IMG/VR virus record: IMGVR_UViG_3300017781_005396
Location: 1-23,125 of that record
Length of the DNA: 23,125 nucleotides
Direction: 5' to 3' (one strand)
DNA from: a virus
Positions 5,455 to 14,195 of the stretch are shown here, piece by piece (the stretch's first letter is position 1; every line of letters starts with the position of its first letter). A model generated the notes under the pieces. The model searched no databases. It was not told where the DNA came from and saw only the letters and a list, made by a program, of their open reading frames with translations. The translations under genes and the position numbers were made by a program.

Positions 5455-6611
5455 GATTTTTCAGATTCGTAAATATAAAAAAAAAATATTTTTCATTTGC
5501 TCTAGCAATTAGTTTTATTGCTATCAATTTATCATTTAATTCAGATACGATTGCTGCTCAACAGCCTACTCCTGTTCCAACTCCTACTGCTGTTCCTGTT
5601 ACCTCATTACCTCCTCTTAGCATCAAAGAAGCCATTGGATTCAATAATATAGCTACTTCATCATCAGATGATTTCTTAGTTCTTATACGATTTGATTTAG
5701 ATATTGGTACAGGTCCAAATGAATTTTGGTGCAAAAGTGATTATTTAATTAATGCTACAGGCTGTGAATTAGATCCTCCAAATCCTGATTATCCTTTCTC
5801 ACTTCGTGAAGGATATGTATATATAGAATATTTAGATTCAGCAGGTACAATTCACAGACAAAATAGAAAAATTCCTAGAATTGATGCAGGATTAATGGGA
5901 ATATATGCAGAATCTCCTGCAAGTTCATCTTTTGGATTCAATCAATCTTTACTTCCAGGAAAAGTATGTTTAAGATATGCTTCAGATTTTTTTGATACAA
6001 ATGGAAATGGATCATGGAATTGTAGGCAAGTATCAAATATTTCAGGAGGCACAACTGCATTAGCAAATGAGATATCTTCAGATTCAGGAATACTATATAA
6101 CCTCGAAAATCAAATCGGATTGCCTCTAAACACACTTGTAAGCGAAAGAGGTATGGTAACTCCTACAGGTCAAACTTATTTAGAAGAGGCATTACAAGGA
6201 ATTGTAGATGTAGCTGTTAATTCAAATGGAAATACAGTTTTTCAACTAGGTGCAACTCTTACAAATAAAGATTATGCTCCTACAGGATATAATATTCCTC
6301 TTCAAGATAATATCTTAGCTACTGCTACAGCTTCAGGAGTTACAGAAAATATGGAATATGTATCTTCTGAATATTTAGGTTTTTCAAGTTCAATGTTTTT
6401 TGGAGGATTGATTTTTCTCTTACTCGCATTGTTTGTTGGTGGAGTAGTCGTAGCCACAACTAAAAATGCCTTATTGTCTATTCTTTCAGCATCAATGATG
6501 ATGTTACCTGGAATTTTCATAGGTGCAGTTTCAATAGCATTTCTATTTACTATGCTTTCAGTATTCATTGTATTTGGATCATGGTATTGGCTGAGAAGGA
6601 GTCCTGAATAA
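5451..6611 (+). CDS. Surface protein: signal peptide, Pro-rich linker, ectodomain, C-terminal membrane helices (386 aa)
   Basis: A basic N-terminus and hydrophobic segment (residues ~14-36, ending DTIAAQQ) form a signal peptide, followed by a Pro/Thr linker (PTPVPTPTAVPV). The ectodomain (~60-310) has two probable Cys pairs (WCKSDYLINATGC; VCLRY...WNC) and an Asp/Asn-rich turn DTNGNGSW. The last ~74 residues hold two or three membrane helices and end RRSPE. It overlaps the upstream and downstream genes by one to four bases. Layout resembles the spikes or adsorption proteins of enveloped and filamentous viruses. PTP-type linkers are frequent in Chloroflexota and some archaea, a weak host hint. 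No family recognised. Confidence 0.8.
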   Translation: MRFFRFVNIKKKYFSFALAISFIAINLSFNSDTIAAQQPTPVPTPTAVPVTSLPPLSIKEAIGFNNIATSSSDDFLVLIRFDLDIGTGPNEFWCKSDYLINATGCELDPPNPDYPFSLREGYVYIEYLDSAGTIHRQNRKIPRIDAGLMGIYAESPASSSFGFNQSLLPGKVCLRYASDFFDTNGNGSWNCRQVSNISGGTTALANEISSDSGILYNLENQIGLPLNTLVSERGMVTPTGQTYLEEALQGIVDVAVNSNGNTVFQLGATLTNKDYAPTGYNIPLQDNILATATASGVTENMEYVSSEYLGFSSSMFFGGLIFLLLALFVGGVVVATTKNALLSILSASMMMLPGIFIGAVSIAFLFTMLSVFIVFGSWYWLRRSPE

Positions 6612-7180
6612 TGAGTGGACGTTTGGTGGGTACATTATTTTTACCATATCTTTTAATATCTTTGTTAGGTCAAATGTCAGAAGGCACATTTTCTAGTTCT
6701 GTATCAACAGGAGAATTGATGGTAAATGAGATTTATGATGCAAGATTATCTGAAGCTGATGCTGCAGGTACAGCTTCATTTACAGGAGGAAATACTGTTA
6801 ATAAATTATCTACAGGATTTACTTTTTTAACTGATGCTACAGGCACAATTTTAGGCTTTACTAAAAATCTATTCAAAATTATTACTTTGAATTATTCATG
6901 GTGGTCAAGTTGTAAACAATCAACTGATAATGATCCAGGTTATAATTCAGCAGGAAATTTGCTAACAGGAGGTACAGGAAATTGTTATATAGATTCACAA
7001 GGAGTGGAATATAAAGATTCTCCTATGGCTTATGTATTTGTTAGATATTTAATTCTAATAATGGCTTTACCTGGAATTTATATTTTGAGTTACTACTCAG
7101 CTCAATTAATGAGCAGATTTATCAGTTCAATCGGAAGTTCTATAGCAGGTTTGGCAAGTTTTATTCCAGGATTAAGATGA
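6611..7180 (+). CDS. Membrane-anchored protein with N-terminal signal/anchor and C-terminal helix (189 aa)
   Basis: The start overlaps the previous stop as TAATG. A hydrophobic N-terminus (VGTLFLPYLLISLLGQM) precedes a ~110-residue Gly/Thr-rich exposed region with a Cys pair (SCKQ... and GNCYIDSQG). A C-terminal hydrophobic helix follows (VFVRYLILIMALPGIYILSY), then an amphipathic end SSIGSSIAGLASFIPGLR that could lie on the membrane surface or be fusion-peptide-like. It sits between two larger surface proteins and probably forms a complex with them. No family recognised. Confidence 0.8.
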   Translation: MSGRLVGTLFLPYLLISLLGQMSEGTFSSSVSTGELMVNEIYDARLSEADAAGTASFTGGNTVNKLSTGFTFLTDATGTILGFTKNLFKIITLNYSWWSSCKQSTDNDPGYNSAGNLLTGGTGNCYIDSQGVEYKDSPMAYVFVRYLILIMALPGIYILSYYSAQLMSRFISSIGSSIAGLASFIPGLR

Positions 7181-8625
7181 TGTTATTAAAATTAAAAGAT
7201 AAACCTAAAAAATTAAGTAATTGGTTCTTAGCTAGTATGCTTTTTATTTTAGCTTTTACACTTTGGTTTTCTCAAACTCCTGCTTGTTTAAATGCTGCTA
7301 CTCTATCTGATTATTGTTATAAATTTGATATTTCAGTTAGAAATGATACAGGATCAAATAAATCTTATTTCCCTGTTTTATTAGATGGAGTAAATATGAA
7401 TGAATGGGATTCAAATGATTATATTGATGACTTCGCATGGTCAATATTTCCTTATCAAGCATCTTTGGTAGATGAGTATCAAGTTTTATTACAAGATATA
7501 AATTCTCTATCATCAAATCAATGGTATGTATTTCCTTCTCTTTCTGCATCAGGTACTAATAATTTAAATGTTTTATTAGGTGCTAAAGATATACAAAGAA
7601 ATCAAGGAATATTTTTTACAGGATTAGACTATGTAAAAGTCGATAATCATAATGATTTTAATCAAACTAATTTTGAGATAAATGTTGAATTTAATGATGT
7701 AATACAAAATGAAATGTCATCTAGTGTTTATACTATTTTAGAAAAATATGATGAGGCTACCTTTCAGGGATTCAAATTAGAAATAGTTAATAATTCAGCT
7801 ACTTCAGGTACAGGAGATATTTTCATTAGAGGCTATTCTGATAATTCTTCTATTCAATCACATACATTTATTCCTTCAGGTAATGAAAATATAGAATTTA
7901 AACTAAATACAGGTAGTCTAGATTTATCTGTAGATGGAACATCAGCATCAACTGTTACAGGTGCAACTCTTACATCTAATACTGAGGATCTTTATATAGG
8001 AGCAACTTTTAACACTACCTTATCTAAATATTTAGATAATACAGTTATTAGAGTTGTTGATATGGTATTTGGAGGAAATTTAGTAGCTTACTATGGTTTT
8101 AATCCATCAGATATAGCACAAACATCAGCTTCAAATCCAAATTATGCAGGATCAGTTTCAGATATTTCTTTTAGTACAAATACTCATAATGCCAATTATT
8201 TTTTCAATAGAGATCAAACAAATATAAATGTAGTAGCTTCAAGAATAGTTCCTGCTACTGCATCAGGAAGTACAATTTTCTCATCAGAAACATCAGATAT
8301 TATCGGAAGATGGTATGGATCAGGAAATCCAAATAATCTTGCAACTACAAATCAAAACATGATCGGATTATCTTTTTTAAATCCTCCTGCTGATTTGGGG
8401 ATGCCTGATACAGTTTGGTTTTCTCTTTGGCTTTCAGCTATAGGAATTGCTATGGGTATAGGAGTTTTTTGGATTTTTAATAATACTCCTGTAGCTATGT
8501 TTGGTGCATCATTTCCTCTAGTTTTAGGAAGTATGCAGGGATTAATAAATACCTGGTTTATAGTTCTTTGGTTTATGTTCGCTATAAGTATATATTCAAT
8601 GTCTCAATGGTATGAAAGGAGTTAA
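7177..8625 (+). CDS. Large surface protein: DUF2341/ConA-like ectodomain with C-terminal membrane helices (482 aa)
   Basis: A signal-like segment (~18-42, ending QTPACLNAA) is followed by a domain beginning DYCYKFDISVRN and containing SYFPVLLDGVNM, which recalls DUF2341-type modules. A probable concanavalin/LamG-like beta-sandwich follows (FEINVEFND, FKLEIVNNS, IEFKLNTGSLDLSVDG, LYIGATF, VVDMVFGGNLVAYYGF). The last ~75 residues have two or three membrane helices. It overlaps the preceding gene at ATGATG, so the start may be 7177 or 7180. ConA-like folds bind glycans in many surface proteins, so receptor binding or particle decoration is plausible. Domain assignment is by eye. Confidence 0.8.
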   Translation: MMLLKLKDKPKKLSNWFLASMLFILAFTLWFSQTPACLNAATLSDYCYKFDISVRNDTGSNKSYFPVLLDGVNMNEWDSNDYIDDFAWSIFPYQASLVDEYQVLLQDINSLSSNQWYVFPSLSASGTNNLNVLLGAKDIQRNQGIFFTGLDYVKVDNHNDFNQTNFEINVEFNDVIQNEMSSSVYTILEKYDEATFQGFKLEIVNNSATSGTGDIFIRGYSDNSSIQSHTFIPSGNENIEFKLNTGSLDLSVDGTSASTVTGATLTSNTEDLYIGATFNTTLSKYLDNTVIRVVDMVFGGNLVAYYGFNPSDIAQTSASNPNYAGSVSDISFSTNTHNANYFFNRDQTNINVVASRIVPATASGSTIFSSETSDIIGRWYGSGNPNNLATTNQNMIGLSFLNPPADLGMPDTVWFSLWLSAIGIAMGIGVFWIFNNTPVAMFGASFPLVLGSMQGLINTWFIVLWFMFAISIYSMSQWYERS

Positions 8626-8627
8626 TA

Positions 8628-8738
8628 ATGGAAGATCAAAATCAATATAATCAGCATCTTTTAGGAATTGTAGTAATAGCTATAGTTTTTTCAGTAGGAT
8701 TTGCTGTTGGTATAAGTTCATGTAAATTATTTTTTTAA
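8628..8738 (+). CDS. Small single-helix membrane protein (36 aa)
   Basis: It starts two bases after the preceding stop and uses the AAAGGAG at the end of that gene as ribosome site. A polar start MEDQNQYNQHLLG precedes one hydrophobic helix (IVVIAIVFSVGFAVGI) and SSCKLFF. It is another of the tiny membrane peptides interspersed among the surface-protein genes. Function unknown. Confidence 0.6.
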   Translation: MEDQNQYNQHLLGIVVIAIVFSVGFAVGISSCKLFF

Positions 8739-8768
8739 AAAACAAATTCTCTAAGAAAGGAGAAAAAA

Positions 8769-10139
8769 ATGAATAAATTTAAACAAAAAATAAAAAATAT
8801 TAGAATACCTTTTAATCAATCAACTATGGCATTTGCATTTTCAATATTTGCAGTAGCATTTGCAGTTGGCTCATTTGATTCTCCTTGTTTATCTGCTCAA
8901 TCAACTTGTGCGATTGGATCAGATAATATTTTTAGTGGGAATATAAGTTTGAAAGGAGGAACAGCTAATAAAGGTACTTTTGATGCTGCAGGAATGACTG
9001 CTGATAGAACATGGACCTTGCCTGATGCTTCAGGAACATTAGCTGTAGCAGGTGCAACTCTTCCTGCTTCTAAAGTAATGGCTACTGATGTATCAGGAAA
9101 TGAAAGCACAACTAATGTTTATCCTCTTTCATTAACTTCAAACAGTCCTTTAAAAACTGATGGAACAGGGAATCTGACTGCAACTGATTTAGATCCTGAA
9201 ACTGATTTAACTATTGGAACAGGATTAGCAAATCAGGTATTAGGAGTAAACTCAGGAGCATCAGCTTTGACTTTTACATCAATAACAGGAGTTCCAAGTT
9301 TAACTGCTGATAAAAGTGTAGCCACAGATGGTACAGGAGCTTTAACTACAACTGATGTTTATCCGTTAACACTTACAGCATCAACTCCATTAAAAACTAA
9401 TGGATCAGGCGAAGTAACAGCAAGTGATCTTGATATTACTACTGACATTACTCCAGGATCAGCATTGCAACAAATTAGAACAAATGCTGCGGGAAATTCG
9501 CTTGAATTTTTTACTCCTAGCGGTGGTGGTGCTTATACCTTAATTGATAGTGGAACTATAATTGCAAATCCAGGTTCTTCTGATGAGGTTTTTACTTGTT
9601 GGTACGGAAATACGCTAGATGGTACGAAAAAATATAAATTAATTTTTGATGGTGGTACAGGTTTAAATATTGGTGCTTCAGGATATAATCCTGGATATGT
9701 TCCTATTGAAGGCGATTGCACTTTAGCAAAGCAAGAGTGGGAAGCTAATTCATATTATGCTACAGCACAACTACACGTAGGAACTAGAGCAAATTCAGAA
9801 TATGAAACATATGGAAATAAATGTTATACAATACAAGGTGCAGATCCTAATCATGCTTCAAGTTTGGCATCTAATATACAAGGGCATATACAATTCTCCG
9901 CAGTAGACAATGGTAATGGTTATGGCTTATGGTCGGAATATAAAATGTCAGCAGTAGTAACAAATGGAAGTGGAGTTGTACAAAGTCCAGGAATACAATG
10001 GGCTACTGGTAGTTGTTTAGTATGGGATCAAGCATATACTAATCCATTTTCTGACATAACTGGATTTATGCACTATTTTGAAGGGGGCTTTCCTGCTCCG
10101 TTAACTAGAAAATGGGCATTATATGAAATTGATTATTAA
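8769..10139 (+). CDS. Signal-anchored phage-fibre-like protein, putative receptor-binding protein (456 aa)
   Basis: AAAGGAG at 8756-8762 sets the start. A basic N-terminus and hydrophobic segment (residues ~19-36, ending SPCLSAQ) form a signal or anchor. FDAAGMTADRTWTLPDASGT (71-90) is a motif common in tailed-phage and marine-phage tail fibres. Two shaft repeats follow with a period of 80 residues (101-146 and 181-226, sharing VYPL.LT...PLKT.G.G..TA.DLD). From ~240 there is a different globular C-terminal domain of ~210 residues with several Cys. Fibres of tailed phages are cytoplasmic and lack signal peptides, so this one seems adapted to a membrane-bound particle. The C-terminal domain shows more G/C-ending codons (TCG, ACG, CCG, GGC), as in a swapped receptor-binding tip. 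Confidence 0.8.
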   Translation: MNKFKQKIKNIRIPFNQSTMAFAFSIFAVAFAVGSFDSPCLSAQSTCAIGSDNIFSGNISLKGGTANKGTFDAAGMTADRTWTLPDASGTLAVAGATLPASKVMATDVSGNESTTNVYPLSLTSNSPLKTDGTGNLTATDLDPETDLTIGTGLANQVLGVNSGASALTFTSITGVPSLTADKSVATDGTGALTTTDVYPLTLTASTPLKTNGSGEVTASDLDITTDITPGSALQQIRTNAAGNSLEFFTPSGGGAYTLIDSGTIIANPGSSDEVFTCWYGNTLDGTKKYKLIFDGGTGLNIGASGYNPGYVPIEGDCTLAKQEWEANSYYATAQLHVGTRANSEYETYGNKCYTIQGADPNHASSLASNIQGHIQFSAVDNGNGYGLWSEYKMSAVVTNGSGVVQSPGIQWATGSCLVWDQAYTNPFSDITGFMHYFEGGFPAPLTRKWALYEIDY

Positions 10140-10142
10140 TAA

Positions 10143-10256
10143 ATGCCAATAGACAATAACAAATCATGGAAAAAAACAGATGCTTTAAAAGAAGAGTTTT
10201 ATAAAGCTATTCAAAAAAGCATACATAGAGAAAAGAGTAAAAATGGCAACAAGTAG
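10143..10256 (+). CDS. Small hydrophilic protein (37 aa)
   Basis: It begins three bases after the fibre gene stop with no obvious ribosome site, and overlaps the next small gene by 14 bases. The peptide MPIDNNKSWKKTDALKEEFY is followed by a basic helix KAIQKSIHREKSKNGNK. There is no membrane segment. Its tight placement supports it; function unknown. Confidence 0.45.
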   Translation: MPIDNNKSWKKTDALKEEFYKAIQKSIHREKSKNGNK

Positions 10257-10371
10257 AAATTATGAATTGTTAGAGATGCCTTCAAGGAAAAAGTCGATGG
10301 TTCGGTATGGAGCATTGATTGGAAGCACCTTATTCGCAGTTTATTTTGTAGTCAAAAAGTATAAAGACTGA
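10243..10371 (+). CDS. Small single-helix membrane protein (42 aa)
   Basis: The ribosome site would be GAGAAAAGAG just upstream of the start. A basic N-terminal part (MATSRNYELLEMPSRKK) precedes a hydrophobic helix (YGALIGSTLFAVYFVV) and a KKYKD end. It precedes the giant 1260-aa gene and fits the series of tiny membrane peptides in this operon. Function unknown. Confidence 0.55.
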   Translation: MATSRNYELLEMPSRKKSMVRYGALIGSTLFAVYFVVKKYKD

Positions 10372-10386
10372 AAAAAGAGGTAAATT

Positions 10387-13300
10387 ATGGTAAATGATCC
10401 TTTAATGGATGAAGAAAGAAATAGAGAAAAAAAACAATCTCAGGTAATTAAACCTGCTGATAATTTTATTCCCTATGATCCAAATACTGATGAAGAAAGA
10501 TCATCAGGAGAATCTTTTAATTCAGGATTAACTCTTCCTCCTGAAAATCCTCCAAAAGTTGAACCAATAAATTATAATTTAGAAAAACCTTCTGATCCTA
10601 CTGCTGAAATTTCTCCTGCACAAAGTTATCAATTAAATCCTGTAGAAATAAAAGAATTTAGAGAAGAAGAATTATTAAAGCCTCCTGCAATAAAACCAGG
10701 AGAAAATCCTTATTACATAAATGAAGAAGCAGGAATAATAAATCCAAGAGAATTAGATAAATTAGAAACTCGTACTGAATCTTTTATGCAAGATGCTGAT
10801 ATGTTAGATAGGCAAATTACAGAATTTAATAATACCTATGATGAATTTGCTTCTGATATTGATAAAGATACAGAAGAATTAAATCAAGAATTTAAACAAA
10901 TTGATCTTTTATATAAAAATTCATCAAATAGAGATGATGATTTTTGGGAGGAATATAATACAAGATGGGATGCTGCAGAATTAAAAGATAAAGAATTAGA
11001 TAAAAAAGTGGATATGTTTAATTCTTTTTACGATGCAAACTCTCCTTTTTTAGATGATAGAGAAGCATCTGTAAAAATGAGAGAAAGATATATAATGCGA
11101 GATTGGGATGCAATCGGAGATGAATTTGAATTGCCTCCTGAAATCTCTTCAGGCGATATCTATGATCGTGATTTACCTCAATCTTCATTTTATTTAGAAA
11201 CTCCAGGAGATATCTATGATCGTGATTTACCAAAATATCCAACAAAAGAAGATATCCAATTTACAGATAGATCCCTAGAAGTTCCTGGAGAAGAAATAAT
11301 TGAAGAAAAAGACATTCAATATACTGATCCTTCATTAGAAAATCCTATTAATTTTTATAAACCTGAAATAACAAAAGAAGATATCCAATTTACAGATAGA
11401 TCCCTAGAAGTTCCTGAAGAAAGAACATTAGAAGAAAAAGATATAAATTTTGCAGATATTAATTTAGAAGAAAACTATCAAAATAGATTTAGATCAAAAG
11501 AAATTCCTGATCCTATATTAGATACATCATTAGAAGTTCCTGATTCTGTATATGAATCAAGGTCCTTTTTTGATAGAGCAAAAGATAATGTTACAGGCTT
11601 TGAATTAGGAAGCATTGTAGGAAAGGGCGATTCAGCTTTATCTCCAACAGTTGGAGGAGTAGGTAAAGCAGGTAAAGTGGCTGTTAGTGGAGCATGGGTA
11701 TTATCAGGAGCAGATTATTTAGTAGATCAGGCTAAAAACATTCCAAATTTAAGGGTTTTTGATCCTAAAGGATTTACAGAAGATGAAGTTAAAGATGGTT
11801 CATTTATTGATAAAGCTAGAAATGTATCTGATGTAGATGATTATTTAGTTTCTCTAGCAGGTCAAGTTGAAAGAGGAATTAATATAATTCCAACTCCATC
11901 TTATAAAGATACTGATGGAGATGGAGAAAAAGAATTAACCTGGAAATCTATTCAAAGAGATGATCCTACATCTTATGGAGCATTAAGAATGGCTGATGAA
12001 AAAAGAATGGATCTTCCTTTTGGAGATATATTTTTTTCATCGCAAGAAAATTTAGATACTTTGAGAGAAACTGAAGGTAAATCAGGAAATCCATTTGATG
12101 AAGATTTTGATGAAAGAAGATTTGGTGCATTGGCTACAGATAAATTTCGTCCTGTTGATCTTGCCTTAACTTTGGCACAAATAAAGGTATTAGGAAGCCT
12201 TGTAAAAGGAGGAGCAAATTATGGAATAAGAGGCATTAAAAATTCATCACAAATGCTTAATTCAGGAAAAAGAATAGTTCAAAATAATATTCCTGATAAT
12301 ATGCTAACTGCTCAACAAATGGTAGATAAAGCATATTATAAATCTTATAAAGGATCACAGGATATAACAAAAAAAATAGATGATGTTCAGGAAGATATTG
12401 AAAAAGTTTTAGCAGGTCAAAGAATTGGCTCATGGATATCAAGAAAACCATCTCCTCAATTAATAAAAAAACTTGAAGATTTACAAGAAGAAATTGCTAA
12501 CTCTACAAGAAAAAATAATATTGCTTCATTTCGAGGTAAATTAGATATAAAAAAAGTAGATGGAACAGCTACAAAAAAAGAATTAGAAATTTTAGATATA
12601 TTAGAAAATAAGCAGAAAGATCAAGTAATAATAGCAGAAGCTAAAACCATAGATAGAGGATATAAATTTACTGATAAAGAAGGTCCTTATGGAAAGGAAA
12701 TGCAAGAAATTGTAAAAGAAACTGATGATTTATCTCAACTAAAAGAAAATTTAAATTATGTTGAAAAAAGATTCCCAAATTTATCAGGTACTCCACAAGC
12801 TGAAGAATTAGCTAAAAAGCTAACAGGAGGTACAGTAACAGGCAAATTATTTGATGATGCAGGAGGATTAGGAGCAGCGAAACTAAATCCTGATGTTCTT
12901 AGAAATCCAAAAGTTATGGCTGAAATCGAGGCAAATATAATTAAAGCTCAGGAATTAATTGATGCTAAAAAAAGATTACCTGATGGAAGATATGGTCAAG
13001 AATTATTAAGAGATACAGTAGAAAATGCAGATGCTCAATATAAGGCTTTATATAAATTAGATGACTTATATACAGATGGAAAATTTGATTACGATAAATT
13101 AGATGAATGGCTGAATATAACCTGGAAGCCTGGAAATAAATATAGAGCATTTGTAGATGATGCTTATGGAAAAAATAAAGGTACAGTTTTAAGGGATTCA
13201 AACAATCCATTTTTTAAAGTTACAGGTACTAAAATTAGTTCTGAGAATCAAGGTGGAGGAAGTCAAACTTTACCTGATGGAAATTTTAAAACAGGTAAAG

Positions 13301-14169
13301 GAAGTCCTGAAGGAAATAAACCTGCTTCTGAAAAACTAGAATCTCAAATAACTGATTTAGAAGGACCAAAAGGAAGAGGAATGAAGGGAATAAATGATCC
13401 TGAAGATTCACAATCATCAACAGGTAAAACTCAAATGCCTCCTCCAAAAGATATCCCTGATAAGCCTGATCCAAATGATAAGCCTGATCCCAAAGATTCT
13501 CCTGAAACTGATCCTAAAGATTCTCCTGAAACTGATCCTAAAGATTCTCCTGATCCCAAAGACTCTCCTGAAAGTACATCTAAAGGTAAAAAAGGTAAAT
13601 CTTCAGATGCTTCTGCTAAAGGTAAATCAGGTAAAGGTAAAAAAGGAGATGAGGGTAAATCTGAGGGAGGTAAAGGTAAGAAAAAATCTAAAACTAAAGG
13701 CGATGATGGAAAAATAAAACGTAAGGGTAAAAAAGGTAAACCTTCAAAGACAAAAGTTAAGACAAAATCAAAAGGAAGAAAAGTTAAAAGAAAAAAAGGT
13801 AAAAAAATAATTAGATTAGGAGATGGATCAGATAATATTGTTACTCCTGATTTAGATGTTGATTCACAATCAATAAAGCCAAAAAGATTTGCAGCAAAAA
13901 TCCAATGGAAAGAAAACAATAAATATTATCAATTTGATTTCAATAATAAAAAAATAACTAGATCAGATGATCCTGTAGGATCAGGAGTTAAGAAGGGTAA
14001 AACTCCATCAGAAACAGTCAAGATAATCAAAAGGCAATCTAGGAAGCCACGATATCAAAAAGCTATCTTAGGAAGAATTGAAATAAGATTACAATCTCCT
14101 AACTCAGTAGCTTTAAAAAATTTACCAAATTACAAAACAATTACAAAAGTAAGCAATTTTAAAAAATAG
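10387..14169 (+). CDS. Giant repeat-containing protein with histone-H1-like lysine tail (1260 aa)
   Basis: The largest gene (about 16% of the circle), with AGAGG as ribosome site. Residues 1-~390 are acidic, Pro-rich and repetitive: GDIYDRDLP twice (from ~257), EDIQFTDRSLEVP twice, and related units. A middle part (~400-880) looks globular, with a weakly hydrophobic Gly/Ala stretch near 419-445 (VGKAGKVAVSGAWVLSGADY) and a Ca-loop-like DTDGDGEKE near 514. From ~1034 come DPKDSPET repeats, then ~75 residues of Lys/Gly/Ser (KGKSGKGKKGDEGK type) resembling histone H1 or phage DNA-condensing tails, then a ~115-residue basic C-terminal domain ending VSNFKK. I infer a virion protein that binds or condenses the genome; no homologue is recognised. 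Confidence 0.85.
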   Translation: MVNDPLMDEERNREKKQSQVIKPADNFIPYDPNTDEERSSGESFNSGLTLPPENPPKVEPINYNLEKPSDPTAEISPAQSYQLNPVEIKEFREEELLKPPAIKPGENPYYINEEAGIINPRELDKLETRTESFMQDADMLDRQITEFNNTYDEFASDIDKDTEELNQEFKQIDLLYKNSSNRDDDFWEEYNTRWDAAELKDKELDKKVDMFNSFYDANSPFLDDREASVKMRERYIMRDWDAIGDEFELPPEISSGDIYDRDLPQSSFYLETPGDIYDRDLPKYPTKEDIQFTDRSLEVPGEEIIEEKDIQYTDPSLENPINFYKPEITKEDIQFTDRSLEVPEERTLEEKDINFADINLEENYQNRFRSKEIPDPILDTSLEVPDSVYESRSFFDRAKDNVTGFELGSIVGKGDSALSPTVGGVGKAGKVAVSGAWVLSGADYLVDQAKNIPNLRVFDPKGFTEDEVKDGSFIDKARNVSDVDDYLVSLAGQVERGINIIPTPSYKDTDGDGEKELTWKSIQRDDPTSYGALRMADEKRMDLPFGDIFFSSQENLDTLRETEGKSGNPFDEDFDERRFGALATDKFRPVDLALTLAQIKVLGSLVKGGANYGIRGIKNSSQMLNSGKRIVQNNIPDNMLTAQQMVDKAYYKSYKGSQDITKKIDDVQEDIEKVLAGQRIGSWISRKPSPQLIKKLEDLQEEIANSTRKNNIASFRGKLDIKKVDGTATKKELEILDILENKQKDQVIIAEAKTIDRGYKFTDKEGPYGKEMQEIVKETDDLSQLKENLNYVEKRFPNLSGTPQAEELAKKLTGGTVTGKLFDDAGGLGAAKLNPDVLRNPKVMAEIEANIIKAQELIDAKKRLPDGRYGQELLRDTVENADAQYKALYKLDDLYTDGKFDYDKLDEWLNITWKPGNKYRAFVDDAYGKNKGTVLRDSNNPFFKVTGTKISSENQGGGSQTLPDGNFKTGKGSPEGNKPASEKLESQITDLEGPKGRGMKGINDPEDSQSSTGKTQMPPPKDIPDKPDPNDKPDPKDSPETDPKDSPETDPKDSPDPKDSPESTSKGKKGKSSDASAKGKSGKGKKGDEGKSEGGKGKKKSKTKGDDGKIKRKGKKGKPSKTKVKTKSKGRKVKRKKGKKIIRLGDGSDNIVTPDLDVDSQSIKPKRFAAKIQWKENNKYYQFDFNNKKITRSDDPVGSGVKKGKTPSETVKIIKRQSRKPRYQKAILGRIEIRLQSPNSVALKNLPNYKTITKVSNFKK
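11155..11177 (+). repeat. 23-bp direct repeat, copy 1 (copy 2 at 11209-11231)
   Basis: It is identical to 11209-11231, 54 bases (18 codons) downstream, and encodes the repeated DIYDRDLP unit of the giant protein. The in-frame spacing and DNA identity point to recent unit duplication. Confidence 0.85.
11241..11287 (+). repeat. 47-bp perfect direct repeat, copy 1
   Basis: It is identical to 11370-11416, 129 bases (43 codons) away. It encodes TKEDIQFTDRSLEVP in the N-terminal repetitive region of the giant protein. Perfect identity, including third codon positions, suggests recent duplication or gene conversion. Confidence 0.9.
11370..11416 (+). repeat. 47-bp perfect direct repeat, copy 2
   Basis: Second copy of the repeat at 11241-11287. 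Between the copies lies a diverged related unit (EKDIQYTDPSLENP), so the region is a small array of ~20-43-codon units at different stages of divergence. Confidence 0.9.
13486..13569 (+). repeat. Tandem 24-bp repeats coding DPKDSPET
   Basis: About three and a half units of GATCC(C/T)AAAGATTCTCCT plus GAAACT. They form an acidic Pro-rich hinge in the giant protein just before its lysine-rich tail. Such arrays expand and contract easily, so the length may vary between relatives. Confidence 0.8.
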
Positions 14170-14195
14170 TTTCTATAATAATAAAAAGGAGATAA

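Noticed and set aside
13394-13919. Long open frames on both strands inside the lysine-rich part of the giant gene
   Set aside because: They arise from repetitive AAAGGT/GATTCTCCT codons and have implausible Leu/Ile/Lys or Pro/Leu/Ser compositions; shadows of the real frame.
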